From a virus, in the IMG/VR virus record IMGVR_UViG_3300020162_001676, positions 1-25,188 of that record: a stretch of DNA of 25,188 nt. The stretch is one strand, 5' to 3'. Shown in pieces: positions 9,005 through 16,775 of the stretch. Within the stretch, counting starts at the first letter, position 1; every line of letters begins with the position of its first letter. The notes under the pieces are model-generated. The model made no database searches and had not been told where the DNA came from. It saw nothing but the letters and a program-made list of their open reading frames with translations. Made by a program: the position numbers and the translations under genes.

Positions 9005-9007
9005 ATA
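9000..9007 (-). promoter_or_regulatory. T4-type late promoter before gp13
   Basis: Exact TATAAATA on the minus strand, about 43 nt upstream of the gp13 ATG, in the 57-nt gap that separates the fibre/sugar region from the neck and packaging operon. It would drive gp13 through gp17 late in infection, independent of the genes upstream. Confidence 0.75.
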
Positions 9008-9014
9008 AGAACTT

Positions 9015-10112
9015 CTATTTGTTATCTTCATAATACTGCGATAACCATTTCCAATCAACAGTTTTTTTCAACTGGGTTGGGCTGTCCTTATGCTTTGCTG
9101 CATAGTCATGACCATCTCTGGCGCCTTTTAACACCCAAAATGCGTTATCTCCCTCAGCAAAAGCTAACCAACGAGATAACCAATATTGTGAGTTTTGGTC
9201 AAATCTTAGAGTTAATTTAACAGTTTCACGAAACGCTGTTCTCCAGGCCTCATATTCCGATGTTGCAAATATGCCCTCACTTGCTGTTCTAGGATCGGAA
9301 TAACACGGACTATATTGGGTGAAATCTAATCCAAAATCTTCGGGGGTATTTAATACTAAATTTTTATTATAACACACAATGCCCATATGACCATATTCTA
9401 AACGATTGCTCATATTTTTCGAATTAAAAACAATGTGTGCATTTGTTACATCTGGTACGTAATCAAATACTGAAATATCGGTAACGTAATTTTTACCGGT
9501 TACAACAAAAAAATGATCGCTAGTTTTAGTTAAATCCACACATCGCAAAAACATATTTCTTCGACCATCAATCCCATCAACTCGTATAGCCTTAGGATAT
9601 ATCTCAACTAAATGTTTCCAATTTCTATCGGCATTACTTTCCCCATTGCTCGCAAAAAATACAGGTATTTCTTTTTTGTTATAATTTTTTCCTCGAACTG
9701 TGTGTATGACACCCACAGGATCTACTTCAATAATATGTTTAACAGGCCAATCCCACGGAGAATCATAATTCATTTTATATTCATCAATAACAGATTTTTC
9801 TCCTGCCCACCCCGCAATGTATACTAAGTCGTCGGTTTGTTTAATTGAAAAAATCACAGGACCTGAAATATGAATCCACTTGCCATTATCAAAACAAAAT
9901 AATTTCTTTTTAGAACTAACGTCATCAATAATATTGACGCAATCATGAATGGTTAATTCTTTATCGCCTGCTTGTACCCAACCTTTAGCATCTCTTGCTG
10001 TATGAATAAAATCAGTAAACCAACCTAATGTTCTGACCCACGATTTTTGTTCAATTATCCAATTGTTTTCAAAAAGGTCACTATGCATCAACCAAGATTC
10101 ATTATTTAGCAT
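9015..10112 (-). CDS. Glycosyltransferase-like protein with degraded DxD motif
   Basis: A 365-aa protein. Residues about 149-265 resemble a GT-A-like domain common in T4-like phages (PVFFASNGESNADRNWKHLV, KAIRVDGIDG, FFVVTGKNYV, SNRLEYGHMGIVCYNK). In the relatives I know, the central motif reads VVDGDxEV; here it reads VVTGKN (residues 203-208), so both acidic residues of the sugar-nucleotide site are replaced. The first 145 residues and the C-terminal part (WLSRWLAFAEGDNAFWVLKG) are not recognised. It is coupled to the upstream glycosyltransferase by a TAATG overlap. It may be a non-catalytic partner of that enzyme, a carbohydrate-binding protein, or an enzyme with a different metal site. 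Family resemblance is from memory of the motif and not from a search. Confidence 0.55.
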   Translation of the reverse strand: MLNNESWLMHSDLFENNWIIEQKSWVRTLGWFTDFIHTARDAKGWVQAGDKELTIHDCVNIIDDVSSKKKLFCFDNGKWIHISGPVIFSIKQTDDLVYIAGWAGEKSVIDEYKMNYDSPWDWPVKHIIEVDPVGVIHTVRGKNYNKKEIPVFFASNGESNADRNWKHLVEIYPKAIRVDGIDGRRNMFLRCVDLTKTSDHFFVVTGKNYVTDISVFDYVPDVTNAHIVFNSKNMSNRLEYGHMGIVCYNKNLVLNTPEDFGLDFTQYSPCYSDPRTASEGIFATSEYEAWRTAFRETVKLTLRFDQNSQYWLSRWLAFAEGDNAFWVLKGARDGHDYAAKHKDSPTQLKKTVDWKWLSQYYEDNK

Positions 10113-10819
10113 TATTTTTGCTCTCTTTTCTTCATATGTTTTTTAATAATTTGTTCCTGATTGGTTCCAATACTAGGACCAAACGCCCAATTGCCCACAT
10201 GTCGAATTTGACGGCTTAGATTCATGTCAACAAAAATGTCATATCCTGCGTTTCGAAGTTTTTCTTGAAAAAAGAAATCTTCACCGTGCCATGAATTATC
10301 CTTCCACTCAAAACTGAACCAAGGTTTTTGTATATCATGTAGGATATGGGTTTTCATCAACATACAGCCCATACCAATAGCTTCAACTTTTTCTAGGTCT
10401 GTTTGTGATTCTAAAGGTAACCAGCTATCCCAATCGCCTCGAACTTTATATGCCACGGTAGTTAATGGTGTAGACCGTTTCATATAATTGGCAGCAACAA
10501 TATCTTTATCATGTGCCATTAAACGTAATGCAGTCGTAGGGGGAAACATCATATCAGAATCCAGCCAAAGAATATAATCAGCATTCATTTCTAATGCTTG
10601 TTGTGCTAACTTTTCTCGTTGATTTAACAGAATTGTGCTAGTATCAAACATAGTATACACATCCATTCCCACCTTTGTTGTAGCTTTGACAAGTTCCAGT
10701 AATGATGATGTAAACAAGGTTTCAACTGTATCACGGCACGGAACTAAGATGGCAAGTTTTGTAGGATTATCCTGGTGTTTGCCTGTTTTCCAACTACTTG
10801 TGGTGTAGAGACTTTTCAT
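10112..10819 (-). CDS. GT-A fold glycosyltransferase
   Basis: A 235-aa GT2/Anp1-like transferase. The N-terminal strand KLAILVPCRDTVETLF, the DxD motif in YILWLDSDMMFP (residues 87-89), the acceptor-side GMGCMLMKTHIL and the HGED motif (178-181) in WHGEDFFFQEKLRNAGYDIF form the usual GT-A set, with a late His in RQIRHVGNW. It should transfer a sugar from a nucleotide donor in the cytoplasm; donor and acceptor cannot be read. It overlaps the preceding unknown gene by ATGA and the next gene by TAATG, forming a three-gene unit downstream of the 92-aa fibre-locus gene. Fibre or host-surface glycosylation is an inference from place. Confidence 0.8.
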   Translation of the reverse strand: MKSLYTTSSWKTGKHQDNPTKLAILVPCRDTVETLFTSSLLELVKATTKVGMDVYTMFDTSTILLNQREKLAQQALEMNADYILWLDSDMMFPPTTALRLMAHDKDIVAANYMKRSTPLTTVAYKVRGDWDSWLPLESQTDLEKVEAIGMGCMLMKTHILHDIQKPWFSFEWKDNSWHGEDFFFQEKLRNAGYDIFVDMNLSRQIRHVGNWAFGPSIGTNQEQIIKKHMKKREQK

Positions 10820-11277
10820 AATCCTGGCACCCCTGCTGCCAAATCAGATGCTTGATTAGAAATGTCATTGATAAGAGATACTAGTTCTTGTGTGCGCATC
10901 ACAACTAATTGATAATCTCCCAATGGAAATTGTGTGATGATATTCAATGTCTCAACCGAATACTTATTTTCAATGAGAATTTCCATTGCAGCAATGCGAG
11001 AATACTTTTCAATCATCGCCATTCTAGATGCATGAAAATCGTTGGACAATAGATTTTGAAGGAAGTTTAAATCTTGCTCGTTTAAAATTTTTTCAAACAA
11101 GGCAATTTTTTTTTCATCTTGTACGTCTTGTTCACGAAGATATTTCAATTCGTATAACATCTTCACAAGAGTTGGTTTATCATATCCAATAGAAACCCAT
11201 CGGAAATATCGTTCTTCATATTCCGATGGAGTTTCATTAATAGAGTTTATTAGAGTATCAATGTTTATATCAGTCAT
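10816..11277 (-). CDS. Unknown helical protein
   Basis: A protein of 153 aa, not recognised. I choose the ATG at 11277, where GAGG sits five bases upstream; an in-frame GTG at 11283 lies within that binding site. The sequence is acidic and almost wholly helical (YEERYFRWVSIGYDKPTLVK, EKKIALFEKILNEQDLNFLQ, RMAMIEKYSRIAAMEILIEN). No signal peptide or membrane segment is seen. Its end overlaps the glycosyltransferase start (ATGA), so the two may work together. An assembly or chaperone role for the preceding fibre genes is possible but unsupported. Confidence 0.75.
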   Translation of the reverse strand: MTDINIDTLINSINETPSEYEERYFRWVSIGYDKPTLVKMLYELKYLREQDVQDEKKIALFEKILNEQDLNFLQNLLSNDFHASRMAMIEKYSRIAAMEILIENKYSVETLNIITQFPLGDYQLVVMRTQELVSLINDISNQASDLAAGVPGL

Positions 11278-11345
11278 ATTCACCTCAAAAAAAGAAATAA
11301 TGTATTAATTTAATCTAACTACTAACAGCTATATTGTCAAGTTAG

Positions 11346-11624
11346 TTACGGTCCATCATATGTGTATGTGGTGGATTTCAACCCTAAATGAGCACTGAGC
11401 TGCATCGTGCCGCCCGACCCGGCGGCTACCCCTCGTTTATCAGTTGTTGTCGATGTTAGAGAATTCAAGGTGGTCCAAGCATTTTGACCGAGACCTGCCG
11501 TGTCACTCGTGTTTCCTCGTAAACGAACCGCATATGTCCCACGATCGGCATTACTCGCCAAGCCAAATGCTTTGGCGGCAAATCCCATGCCTATTCTACT
11601 ACCGGTTGCTGGTATTGTACCCAT
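11346..11624 (-). CDS. Small fibre-locus structural protein
   Basis: A 92-aa Gly/Ser/Thr-rich protein. The start MGTIPATGSRIGMGFAAKAF recalls short phage tail proteins that begin IPxSGxI; the rest (RLRGNTSDTAGLGQNAWTTL, KSTTYTYDGP) looks beta-rich. It has a good TAGGAG before the ATG, lies 17 nt after the S74-type fibre gene and so is likely co-expressed with it. A role as fibre tip or minor virion protein is inferred from position and composition only. Confidence 0.6.
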   Translation of the reverse strand: MGTIPATGSRIGMGFAAKAFGLASNADRGTYAVRLRGNTSDTAGLGQNAWTTLNSLTSTTTDKRGVAAGSGGTMQLSAHLGLKSTTYTYDGP

Positions 11625-11641
11625 GGTATACTGCTCCTAAA

Positions 11642-13798
11642 TTAACGAGATTTTTTTAACTCAGCAACTTCGGCTTGTAATTCCTTGATGGCTTCAATTA
11701 ATAATGGAATCATCTTTTCATACTTCACCGCCTTGAATCCATCTTCTCTATCTGCAACAACTTCTGGAAGAACAGCTTCAACTTCTTGAGCAATCACCCC
11801 TACATCGTGACGGCGTACAAAGTATCCATCTTCTCCTCCTCTACTATCTATATGACTTTGTGTCCAGTCAAATTCTACGCCGCGAATCTGACTCAATTTT
11901 TCTAGTGCATTAGTAATAGGTGTTACATTTTCCTTTAATCGGGCATCAGATGAGTAGAAGGCAGTAACTTCACCTGTTGCTCTAACTTCATTGGTCGCGC
12001 CGGCAGTACCCACACCAACGCCTCCAAACTGAACGTTTGATGATGTGGTAATTGCCTGAGGGATAGAGATGGTAACGGCACCTGTGGCACCTGACACAGT
12101 AATGCCTGTGCCTGCCACGTTACTTGTCACCCCTGTATTAGTAATTGTAACTGCGGCAGATCCGTTATAACTTGAACCACCTAAACCCGAACCAATGGTT
12201 AATGTGTTTGCCACTGAACTTGCAGCACCTGTCAACGTTGCAGTAATCGTTCCCGCGCTAAAGTTGCCTGAGGCATCTCGTGCAACGATTGCAGACGCAG
12301 TATTGGCATTTGTCGCAGTCGTAGCACTATTACTTACCTTGAGCGCAGTACTAATTGTTGCCAATTTAGTATCAACAATTGCTGCCGAAGCACTAATGTC
12401 TCCGTTGACAATTGTGCCATCAACAATCATCGCACTGGTTACAACTCCTGATGCTATTGTTGTTGTGTTCCCCACGGAAGTAACATGCCCAGTGAGATTG
12501 GCGTTGGTTGTGACATTGCCCGCAGTTAATCCTGCTGCTGTGCCAGTCACGTTGGTCATGGTACCTGATGCTGGGGTTCCCAGAGCAGGCGCAGTCATTG
12601 TTGGGCTAGTTAACGTCTTGTTGGTCAGGGTTTGTGTTCCCGTTAGTGTAACCAACTCAACTTCTGCCGCTGCCAATCCTGCTTTCCAAACATCAGCAGT
12701 TTCATCCCAAATTAATGAGGCGTTTGTAGATGTGCCGCGTTCAATCTCAATACCTGCATTTTGTGATGGCGTCCCTGCTTCATCACTATTTAAAACGAGA
12801 ATGTTGTCGCCAATTGATACGGTATTGGAATTAACGGTTGTTGTTGTTCCATTGACAATTAAATCGCCACTCAGAGTCAAACTAGCGGCGCTTACTGTGC
12901 CTGTGAATGTTGGACTAGCTGAGAATACTAATGTGCCTGTACCTGTTTCATCCGTGACTGCTGTAATAAGATTTGCACTACTAGGAGTTCCTAGAAATGT
13001 AGCAATTCCTGCGCCGAGTGATGTGATGCCTGTGCCACCGTTAGCTACAGGGAGTGTGCCTGTTACGCCAGAACTGAGAGGCAATCCTGTGCAACTTGTA
13101 AGAGTTCCTGAACCAGGTGTTCCTAGGGCAGGGGTCGTTAACGTTGGACTTGTTAACGTCTTGTTAGTTAATGTTTGAGTGGCAGTAAGGGTTGCAACCG
13201 TGTCGCTAGTTCCTGGGAATGCAAATGAAGTAGCATCAGTCCCCGTCAATGTCAGCGAGTTACTTGCTGTTAATGTCTTGCCATCAGCAATGGTTAATGT
13301 TGACCCAGTTGCAGGTGATGTAATAGCAACCTTGTTCACTGATGTGGCTGACGCTGCACCTAACGTTGGTGTCACAAACGTGGGTGACGTTGTAAATGCA
13401 ACTGTGCCACTACCTGATTCATCTGTTAAGGCAGACGCTAAATTTGCACTACTTGGAGTTGCCAAGAAAGCAGCAACGTTAGCCCCTAATCCAGAAACAC
13501 CCGTTGATATCGGGAGTCCTGTGCAACTTGTAAGAGTTCCTGAACCAGGTGTTCCCAGGACAGGTGCAGTCATTGTTGGGCTAGTTAACGTCTTGTTGGT
13601 CAGGGTTTGTGTTCCCGTTAGCGTAACAAGCGTGTCCGTTCCAGAAGGAACAGTTAATGTTGAAGTTCCTGATGTTGTCAATGTCAAAGTGTGTGCGGCT
13701 GACATTGTAAGAGTTGCGCCAGATACACCTACGTTGGTGATGCTTTGAGCGTTGTTATCTAACCCATTTTTTGCGACAAATCGTTTTGTTGTTGCCAT
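11642..13798 (-). CDS. Repetitive tail fibre with C-terminal S74 self-cleaving chaperone
   Basis: A 718-aa fibre. It begins with [20 protein letters not shown], a start I associate with phage fibres, followed by a long Thr/Ser/Ala-rich shaft with three copies of the module [11 protein letters not shown]. Other modules are [14 protein letters not shown] and [20 protein letters not shown], both also present in the 705-aa fibre. The last 102 residues are a peptidase S74/endosialidase-type intramolecular chaperone (SDARLKENV at 617, then [44 protein letters not shown]). In that family the domain trimerises the fibre and cuts itself off at the Ser-Asp site, which is intact here; the mature fibre would be about 616 aa. 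Start has AAGAGGAAAT upstream. Confidence 0.9.
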   Translation of the reverse strand: MATTKRFVAKNGLDNNAQSITNVGVSGATLTMSAAHTLTLTTSGTSTLTVPSGTDTLVTLTGTQTLTNKTLTSPTMTAPVLGTPGSGTLTSCTGLPISTGVSGLGANVAAFLATPSSANLASALTDESGSGTVAFTTSPTFVTPTLGAASATSVNKVAITSPATGSTLTIADGKTLTASNSLTLTGTDATSFAFPGTSDTVATLTATQTLTNKTLTSPTLTTPALGTPGSGTLTSCTGLPLSSGVTGTLPVANGGTGITSLGAGIATFLGTPSSANLITAVTDETGTGTLVFSASPTFTGTVSAASLTLSGDLIVNGTTTTVNSNTVSIGDNILVLNSDEAGTPSQNAGIEIERGTSTNASLIWDETADVWKAGLAAAEVELVTLTGTQTLTNKTLTSPTMTAPALGTPASGTMTNVTGTAAGLTAGNVTTNANLTGHVTSVGNTTTIASGVVTSAMIVDGTIVNGDISASAAIVDTKLATISTALKVSNSATTATNANTASAIVARDASGNFSAGTITATLTGAASSVANTLTIGSGLGGSSYNGSAAVTITNTGVTSNVAGTGITVSGATGAVTISIPQAITTSSNVQFGGVGVGTAGATNEVRATGEVTAFYSSDARLKENVTPITNALEKLSQIRGVEFDWTQSHIDSRGGEDGYFVRRHDVGVIAQEVEAVLPEVVADREDGFKAVKYEKMIPLLIEAIKELQAEVAELKKSR
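12480..12511 (-). repeat. 32-nt repeat shared with the 705-aa fibre gene (copy at 14303-14334)
   Basis: An exact 32-nt match links the 718-aa and 705-aa fibre genes within the module [16 protein letters not shown] third, diverged copy starts near 14759. The identity at DNA level exceeds what the protein repeat needs, pointing to recent exchange or duplication. Confidence 0.85.
12591..12646 (-). repeat. 56-nt direct repeat, copy 1
   Basis: Exact 56-nt duplicate of 13566-13621 inside the 718-aa fibre gene, coding for the [20 protein letters not shown] module. The copies are 975 nt apart, so recombination between them would remove 325 codons in frame. Confidence 0.9.
13085..13123 (-). repeat. 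39-nt direct repeat, copy 1 (copy 2 at 13517-13555)
   Basis: Exact 39-nt duplicate within the 718-aa fibre gene coding for [15 protein letters not shown]. The copies are 432 nt apart, a multiple of three, so exchange between them would keep the reading frame. Confidence 0.85.
13566..13621 (-). repeat. 56-nt direct repeat, copy 2
   Basis: Second exact copy of the 12591-12646 sequence, near the N-terminal end of the 718-aa fibre. Confidence 0.9.
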
Positions 13799-13824
13799 GA
13801 TTCTATTTCCTCTTGGCTGTTAAA

Positions 13825-15942
13825 TTATACATTAATTGTTGTTGCCATGACTTTATATACTGTGACTGCGTTTACAGGAGTTGTCAACAAACGAAGATTG
13901 CCCCCTGAAATATCAGCATCAAATGATGCCAACGATACTCCTGTCAGCACAGTACCATATTCTGTGATATATGCACCAGTTCCGTCATGAATCACACTAA
14001 CTTCTGTCATGTGATAGGCGGATCCTGAAGTGATGGAAATTTGATATTTCACACTTCTATATGTTGCAACTGCAATACTATCTAATACTTGGTCTGCTGT
14101 AGTTGCAGATGTTGTTAATGTAACTGAACGTAGAATACCGTTAGCCAATGCTACAGATGTTGCTGATGCCACCCCTAATGTAGGAGTTACCAATGTGGGG
14201 CTTGTAGCAAATACTGCCGCACCAGATCCTGTTTCATCTGTTAATGCAGTAGCAAGTTGAGAAGAAGTGAATGATCCAAGTACCGCAGCGTTTCCGACCG
14301 ATGTAACATGCCCAGTGAGATTGGCGTTGGTTGTAACGTTACCAGCAGTTAATCCTGATGCTGTACCTGTCACGTTTGTCATGATACCAGACGCAGGTGT
14401 TCCCAAGGCAGGGGATGTTAACGTTGGACTTGTTAACGTCTTATTAGTTAGTGTTTGTGATCTAGTTAGAGTAACAACTTCAACACCCTCAACTGTAATA
14501 ACACCTGCAGCAGAACGAGCAATAGTGGTATCGCTTTCATTACCTAAATCCAACGTACCAAGAACAGTAGCATTACCATTGCTTGCTAAAGTTATATTAG
14601 TTAATGTAAGACTTGAACCTGTCGCTGCACCTATAGCTGGAGTAACTAATGTTGGGGTATTCGCAAATACTGCTGCACCTGAACCAGTTTCATCTGTTAG
14701 TGCAGTAGACAATTGACTAGATGTAAAACTACCAAGAACAGTAGCGTTTCCGACTGAGGTAACATGCCCTGTTAAGTTGGCGTTGGTTGTAACGTTACCC
14801 GCAGTTAATCCTGCTGCTGTACCTGTTACATTGGTCATGATACCAGACGCCGGTGTTCCTAATGCTGGGGTGACCAATGTGGGACTTGTGGCAAATACTA
14901 ATGCACCTGAACCAGTTTCATCAGTAACAGCTGTTGCCAGCTGAGCTGAGGTGGCAGTCAGTGTGTTGCTTGTAAGATCAATGGTTTTGTTGGTGAGTGT
15001 CTGTGTCCCACTGATGGTTGCTAAAGCTACTTCAGATCCTGCCAATCCTGCCACCCATGCATCACTGGTTTCATTCCATAACAAAGACGCATCTGTGCTA
15101 GTGCCACGTTCAATCAATAACCCTGCATCTTGTGATGGCGCCCCTGTTTCATCACTATTTAAAATGATGATGTTATCGCCAATTGATACGGTATTGGAAT
15201 TAACAGTAGTGGTAGTGCCGTTCACTGTGAGGTTTCCTGATACTATCATGTCATTGAATGTGACATTACTACCTGTGCCTACAGCTTGCCCAATAGAAAT
15301 CGCCCCTGACGTAATTGTAACTCCTGTGCCCCCTGAAAAATGAGCACGAACGTCTGAGGCACTAGGACCTGTGTAGGTAATAACTCCTGTGCCTGAGTTA
15401 TATGATAAGCTACCATCACCACTTACATCTGTGACGCTAACAGCGGCTCTGGAACGTGCATCTGTGTACCATAGATTTACAGGACTACCATCTTCGGCAA
15501 TGTCATCGGTGACCAGTGTTCGAGTACCACCTAATGATGTACTGCTCCCATTAATTGTGATACTGCTATTTGTGAGTGAACCGTTGGCGATGTTGCTGAT
15601 GGTGTTGTTGTCACCATTAATGGTCTTGTTGGTAAGAGTTTCTGCTCCTGCCAATGTGCCAAAATCGCCGTCTGACAATGCAGTATTAAACTGAGCAACA
15701 GTGCCTGATAATGTATTGCTTGTTAAATTAACTGTTTTGTTTGTTAATGTAGTAGTACTCGACCCCGTGATGGCAGAGGTGTTAGTTAAATCAGCTCTAG
15801 CTAAAGTAATACCGCCCTGTGTGGAGCCATCATGTATTCTAATTGTTTTTACTTCGGTATCGACAGAAATTTCACCCGCGGCGCCGGTGAAAGCATTATT
15901 CTGAGATGTTGTTCCTCTACGAAACTGTACTTGTGTTGGCAT
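13825..15942 (-). CDS. Repetitive tail fibre with adaptor N terminus and tip-like C-terminal domain
   Basis: A 705-aa fibre. The N-terminal 55 residues (VQFRRGTTSQNNAFTGAAGE, ISVDTEVKTIRIHDGSTQGG) resemble the N-terminal domain of the phage major tropism determinant (Mtd_N type), likely the part that docks the fibre. The shaft is a Thr/Ser/Ala repeat with four LTNKT motifs, a [14 protein letters not shown] module and two copies of [20 protein letters not shown] (one reads TASGLTAG). The last about 100 residues (TADQVLDSIAVATYRSVKYQ, EYGTVLTGVSLASFDADISG) match the separate 137-aa protein at 19083-19496 almost end to end, so this is a movable tip domain. There is no S74 chaperone. Start has TAGGAG upstream. 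Confidence 0.88.
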   Translation of the reverse strand: MPTQVQFRRGTTSQNNAFTGAAGEISVDTEVKTIRIHDGSTQGGITLARADLTNTSAITGSSTTTLTNKTVNLTSNTLSGTVAQFNTALSDGDFGTLAGAETLTNKTINGDNNTISNIANGSLTNSSITINGSSTSLGGTRTLVTDDIAEDGSPVNLWYTDARSRAAVSVTDVSGDGSLSYNSGTGVITYTGPSASDVRAHFSGGTGVTITSGAISIGQAVGTGSNVTFNDMIVSGNLTVNGTTTTVNSNTVSIGDNIIILNSDETGAPSQDAGLLIERGTSTDASLLWNETSDAWVAGLAGSEVALATISGTQTLTNKTIDLTSNTLTATSAQLATAVTDETGSGALVFATSPTLVTPALGTPASGIMTNVTGTAAGLTAGNVTTNANLTGHVTSVGNATVLGSFTSSQLSTALTDETGSGAAVFANTPTLVTPAIGAATGSSLTLTNITLASNGNATVLGTLDLGNESDTTIARSAAGVITVEGVEVVTLTRSQTLTNKTLTSPTLTSPALGTPASGIMTNVTGTASGLTAGNVTTNANLTGHVTSVGNAAVLGSFTSSQLATALTDETGSGAAVFATSPTLVTPTLGVASATSVALANGILRSVTLTTSATTADQVLDSIAVATYRSVKYQISITSGSAYHMTEVSVIHDGTGAYITEYGTVLTGVSLASFDADISGGNLRLLTTPVNAVTVYKVMATTINV

Positions 15943-15974
15943 CTATTAGTCTCCTAAACAGGGCATGTATTTCA

Positions 15975-16181
15975 TTAATATGTACCACCATCCAAAATGG
16001 CGTTATTTGCAGAATTTGTTAAATCCACCTTCATCAATTCATGCCCACCAACGGTCAATGCGTCATGAACACGAATTGTTCCCTTGGAGATGTCTACAGA
16101 AATTTCTCCTTCTGCACCCGTAAAGGCATTGTTTTGTGCTGTACTCCCTCTACGAAATTGTACAACAGTGGGGGTTGGCAT
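15975..16181 (-). CDS. Mini fibre adaptor protein, single Mtd_N-like domain
   Basis: A 68-aa protein that is little more than the adaptor domain found at the start of the 705-aa fibre (VVQFRRGSTAQNNAFTGAEG, ISVDISKGTIRVHDA), followed by a short tail ending NAILDGGTY. The ATG has AGAGGT upstream. It lies 32 nt ahead of the 705-aa fibre gene. The start, stop and similarity are clear; a role as connector or short fibre segment is inferred. It could also be a remnant of a larger fibre gene, but it has its own binding site and ends in a motif shared with two other intact proteins. Confidence 0.75.
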   Translation of the reverse strand: MPTPTVVQFRRGSTAQNNAFTGAEGEISVDISKGTIRVHDALTVGGHELMKVDLTNSANNAILDGGTY

Positions 16182-16195
16182 TGGTATTACCTCTA

Positions 16196-16203
16196 TATTT
16201 ATA
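16196..16203 (-). promoter_or_regulatory. Possible late promoter before the 68-aa adaptor gene
   Basis: Exact TATAAATA on the minus strand. The TAA stop of the upstream 122-aa gene lies inside the octamer. The next ATG is only 15 nt downstream, so the leader would be very short and would barely include the AGAGGT binding site. This lowers confidence. Confidence 0.45.
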
Positions 16204-16567
16204 GTGCAGTGAAATCAACTTCGGCGATTGCTCCTAATGGGGTAGTTGAACAGTCATATGTAGGACTTACTGCAATACCAAAAGCGTCCACAGAAAGATT
16301 ATTTAAATTTCCATAGTCTCCTGTTGGAAACGTAGCTCCTACTAAACTATTTTCTATTGCATCTAATCTATCATCAATTTCAACCGGATCAATATCAACA
16401 TAGTTAGCGACAGGAGTAATTACATTTCCCGCTGTTCTAATATAGAATAATTTATCAGCAGTATTAATAGCAAGTTCACCTACTGCTAAATGATCAGTAG
16501 TAGGTATAGAACTGGCAGTTTCACTTCTTTTGAGCTTAATTATTGTCCCAGCAGGCGGCGGTGTCAT
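16199..16567 (-). CDS. Small fibre-locus protein with adaptor-like N terminus
   Basis: A 122-aa protein. Residues 8-50 (TIIKLKRSETASSIPTTDHL, AVGELAINTADKLFYIRTAG) show the adaptor pattern hKhKRS...LAxGELA...D..LYI seen in the other fibre genes here. A short helix (EIDDRLDAIENSL) follows, then a unique end (NNLSVDAFGIAVSPTYDCST). The start has AGGT upstream. It may be a short fibre, a connector or a baseplate decoration; I cannot distinguish these. Confidence 0.72.
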   Translation of the reverse strand: MTPPPAGTIIKLKRSETASSIPTTDHLAVGELAINTADKLFYIRTAGNVITPVANYVDIDPVEIDDRLDAIENSLVGATFPTGDYGNLNNLSVDAFGIAVSPTYDCSTTPLGAIAEVDFTAL

Positions 16568-16578
16568 TTTCTTTTTAC

Positions 16579-16755
16579 CTATTGACTATTATTTTCTGTA
16601 GAAGGTGTTGATGATTCTATTATCTTCTTCAATTCTTCTAGTTCTTCTTGTGTGAGTGCAAGTTGAGCAGACAACATTGTTTTTTCCATTGTTAGCTGCT
16701 TAACTTGCTCTCCCAATGCGGCAATATACTTGTTCACTAGTTTTTGCGTATCCAT
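16579..16755 (-). CDS. Short coiled-coil protein
   Basis: A 58-codon frame in the 208-nt gap between the 122-aa and 568-aa genes. The start is MDTQKLVNKYIAALGEQVKQ, the middle has leucine-type heptads (LTMEKTMLSAQLALTQEELE, ELKKIIE) and the end is a Ser/Thr/Asn tail. GAGG sits 8 nt before the ATG, a good binding site, and the frame fills the gap without overlapping its neighbours. A one-mismatch late promoter (AATAAATA, 16770-16777) lies over the stop codon of the 568-aa gene. A parallel coiled coil could hold fibre subunits together; this is inference. Confidence 0.72.
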   Translation of the reverse strand: MDTQKLVNKYIAALGEQVKQLTMEKTMLSAQLALTQEELEELKKIIESSTPSTENNSQ

Positions 16756-16775
16756 AATAAAACCTCAATTATTTA

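Noticed and set aside
11284-11345. Terminator between the 92-aa gene and the helical protein gene
   Set aside because: The best stem (TAACTAAC with GTTAG...TTA) needs a 3-nt bulge and is not followed by a U run. The gap otherwise holds the GAGG binding site of the next gene.
12195-13748. Long plus-strand open frames (327 and 189 codons) opposite the 718-aa fibre gene
   Set aside because: They mirror the Thr/Ser-rich repeat codons of the minus strand, show no domain, and lack convincing binding sites. The same happens opposite the 705-aa and 568-aa fibres (14267-15904 and 17026-18468).
13825-16181. Diversity-generating retroelement, suggested by Mtd_N-like domains
   Set aside because: No reverse transcriptase, no template repeat with adenine-specific differences and no C-type lectin variable end are visible; the Mtd-like part is only the N-terminal adaptor.
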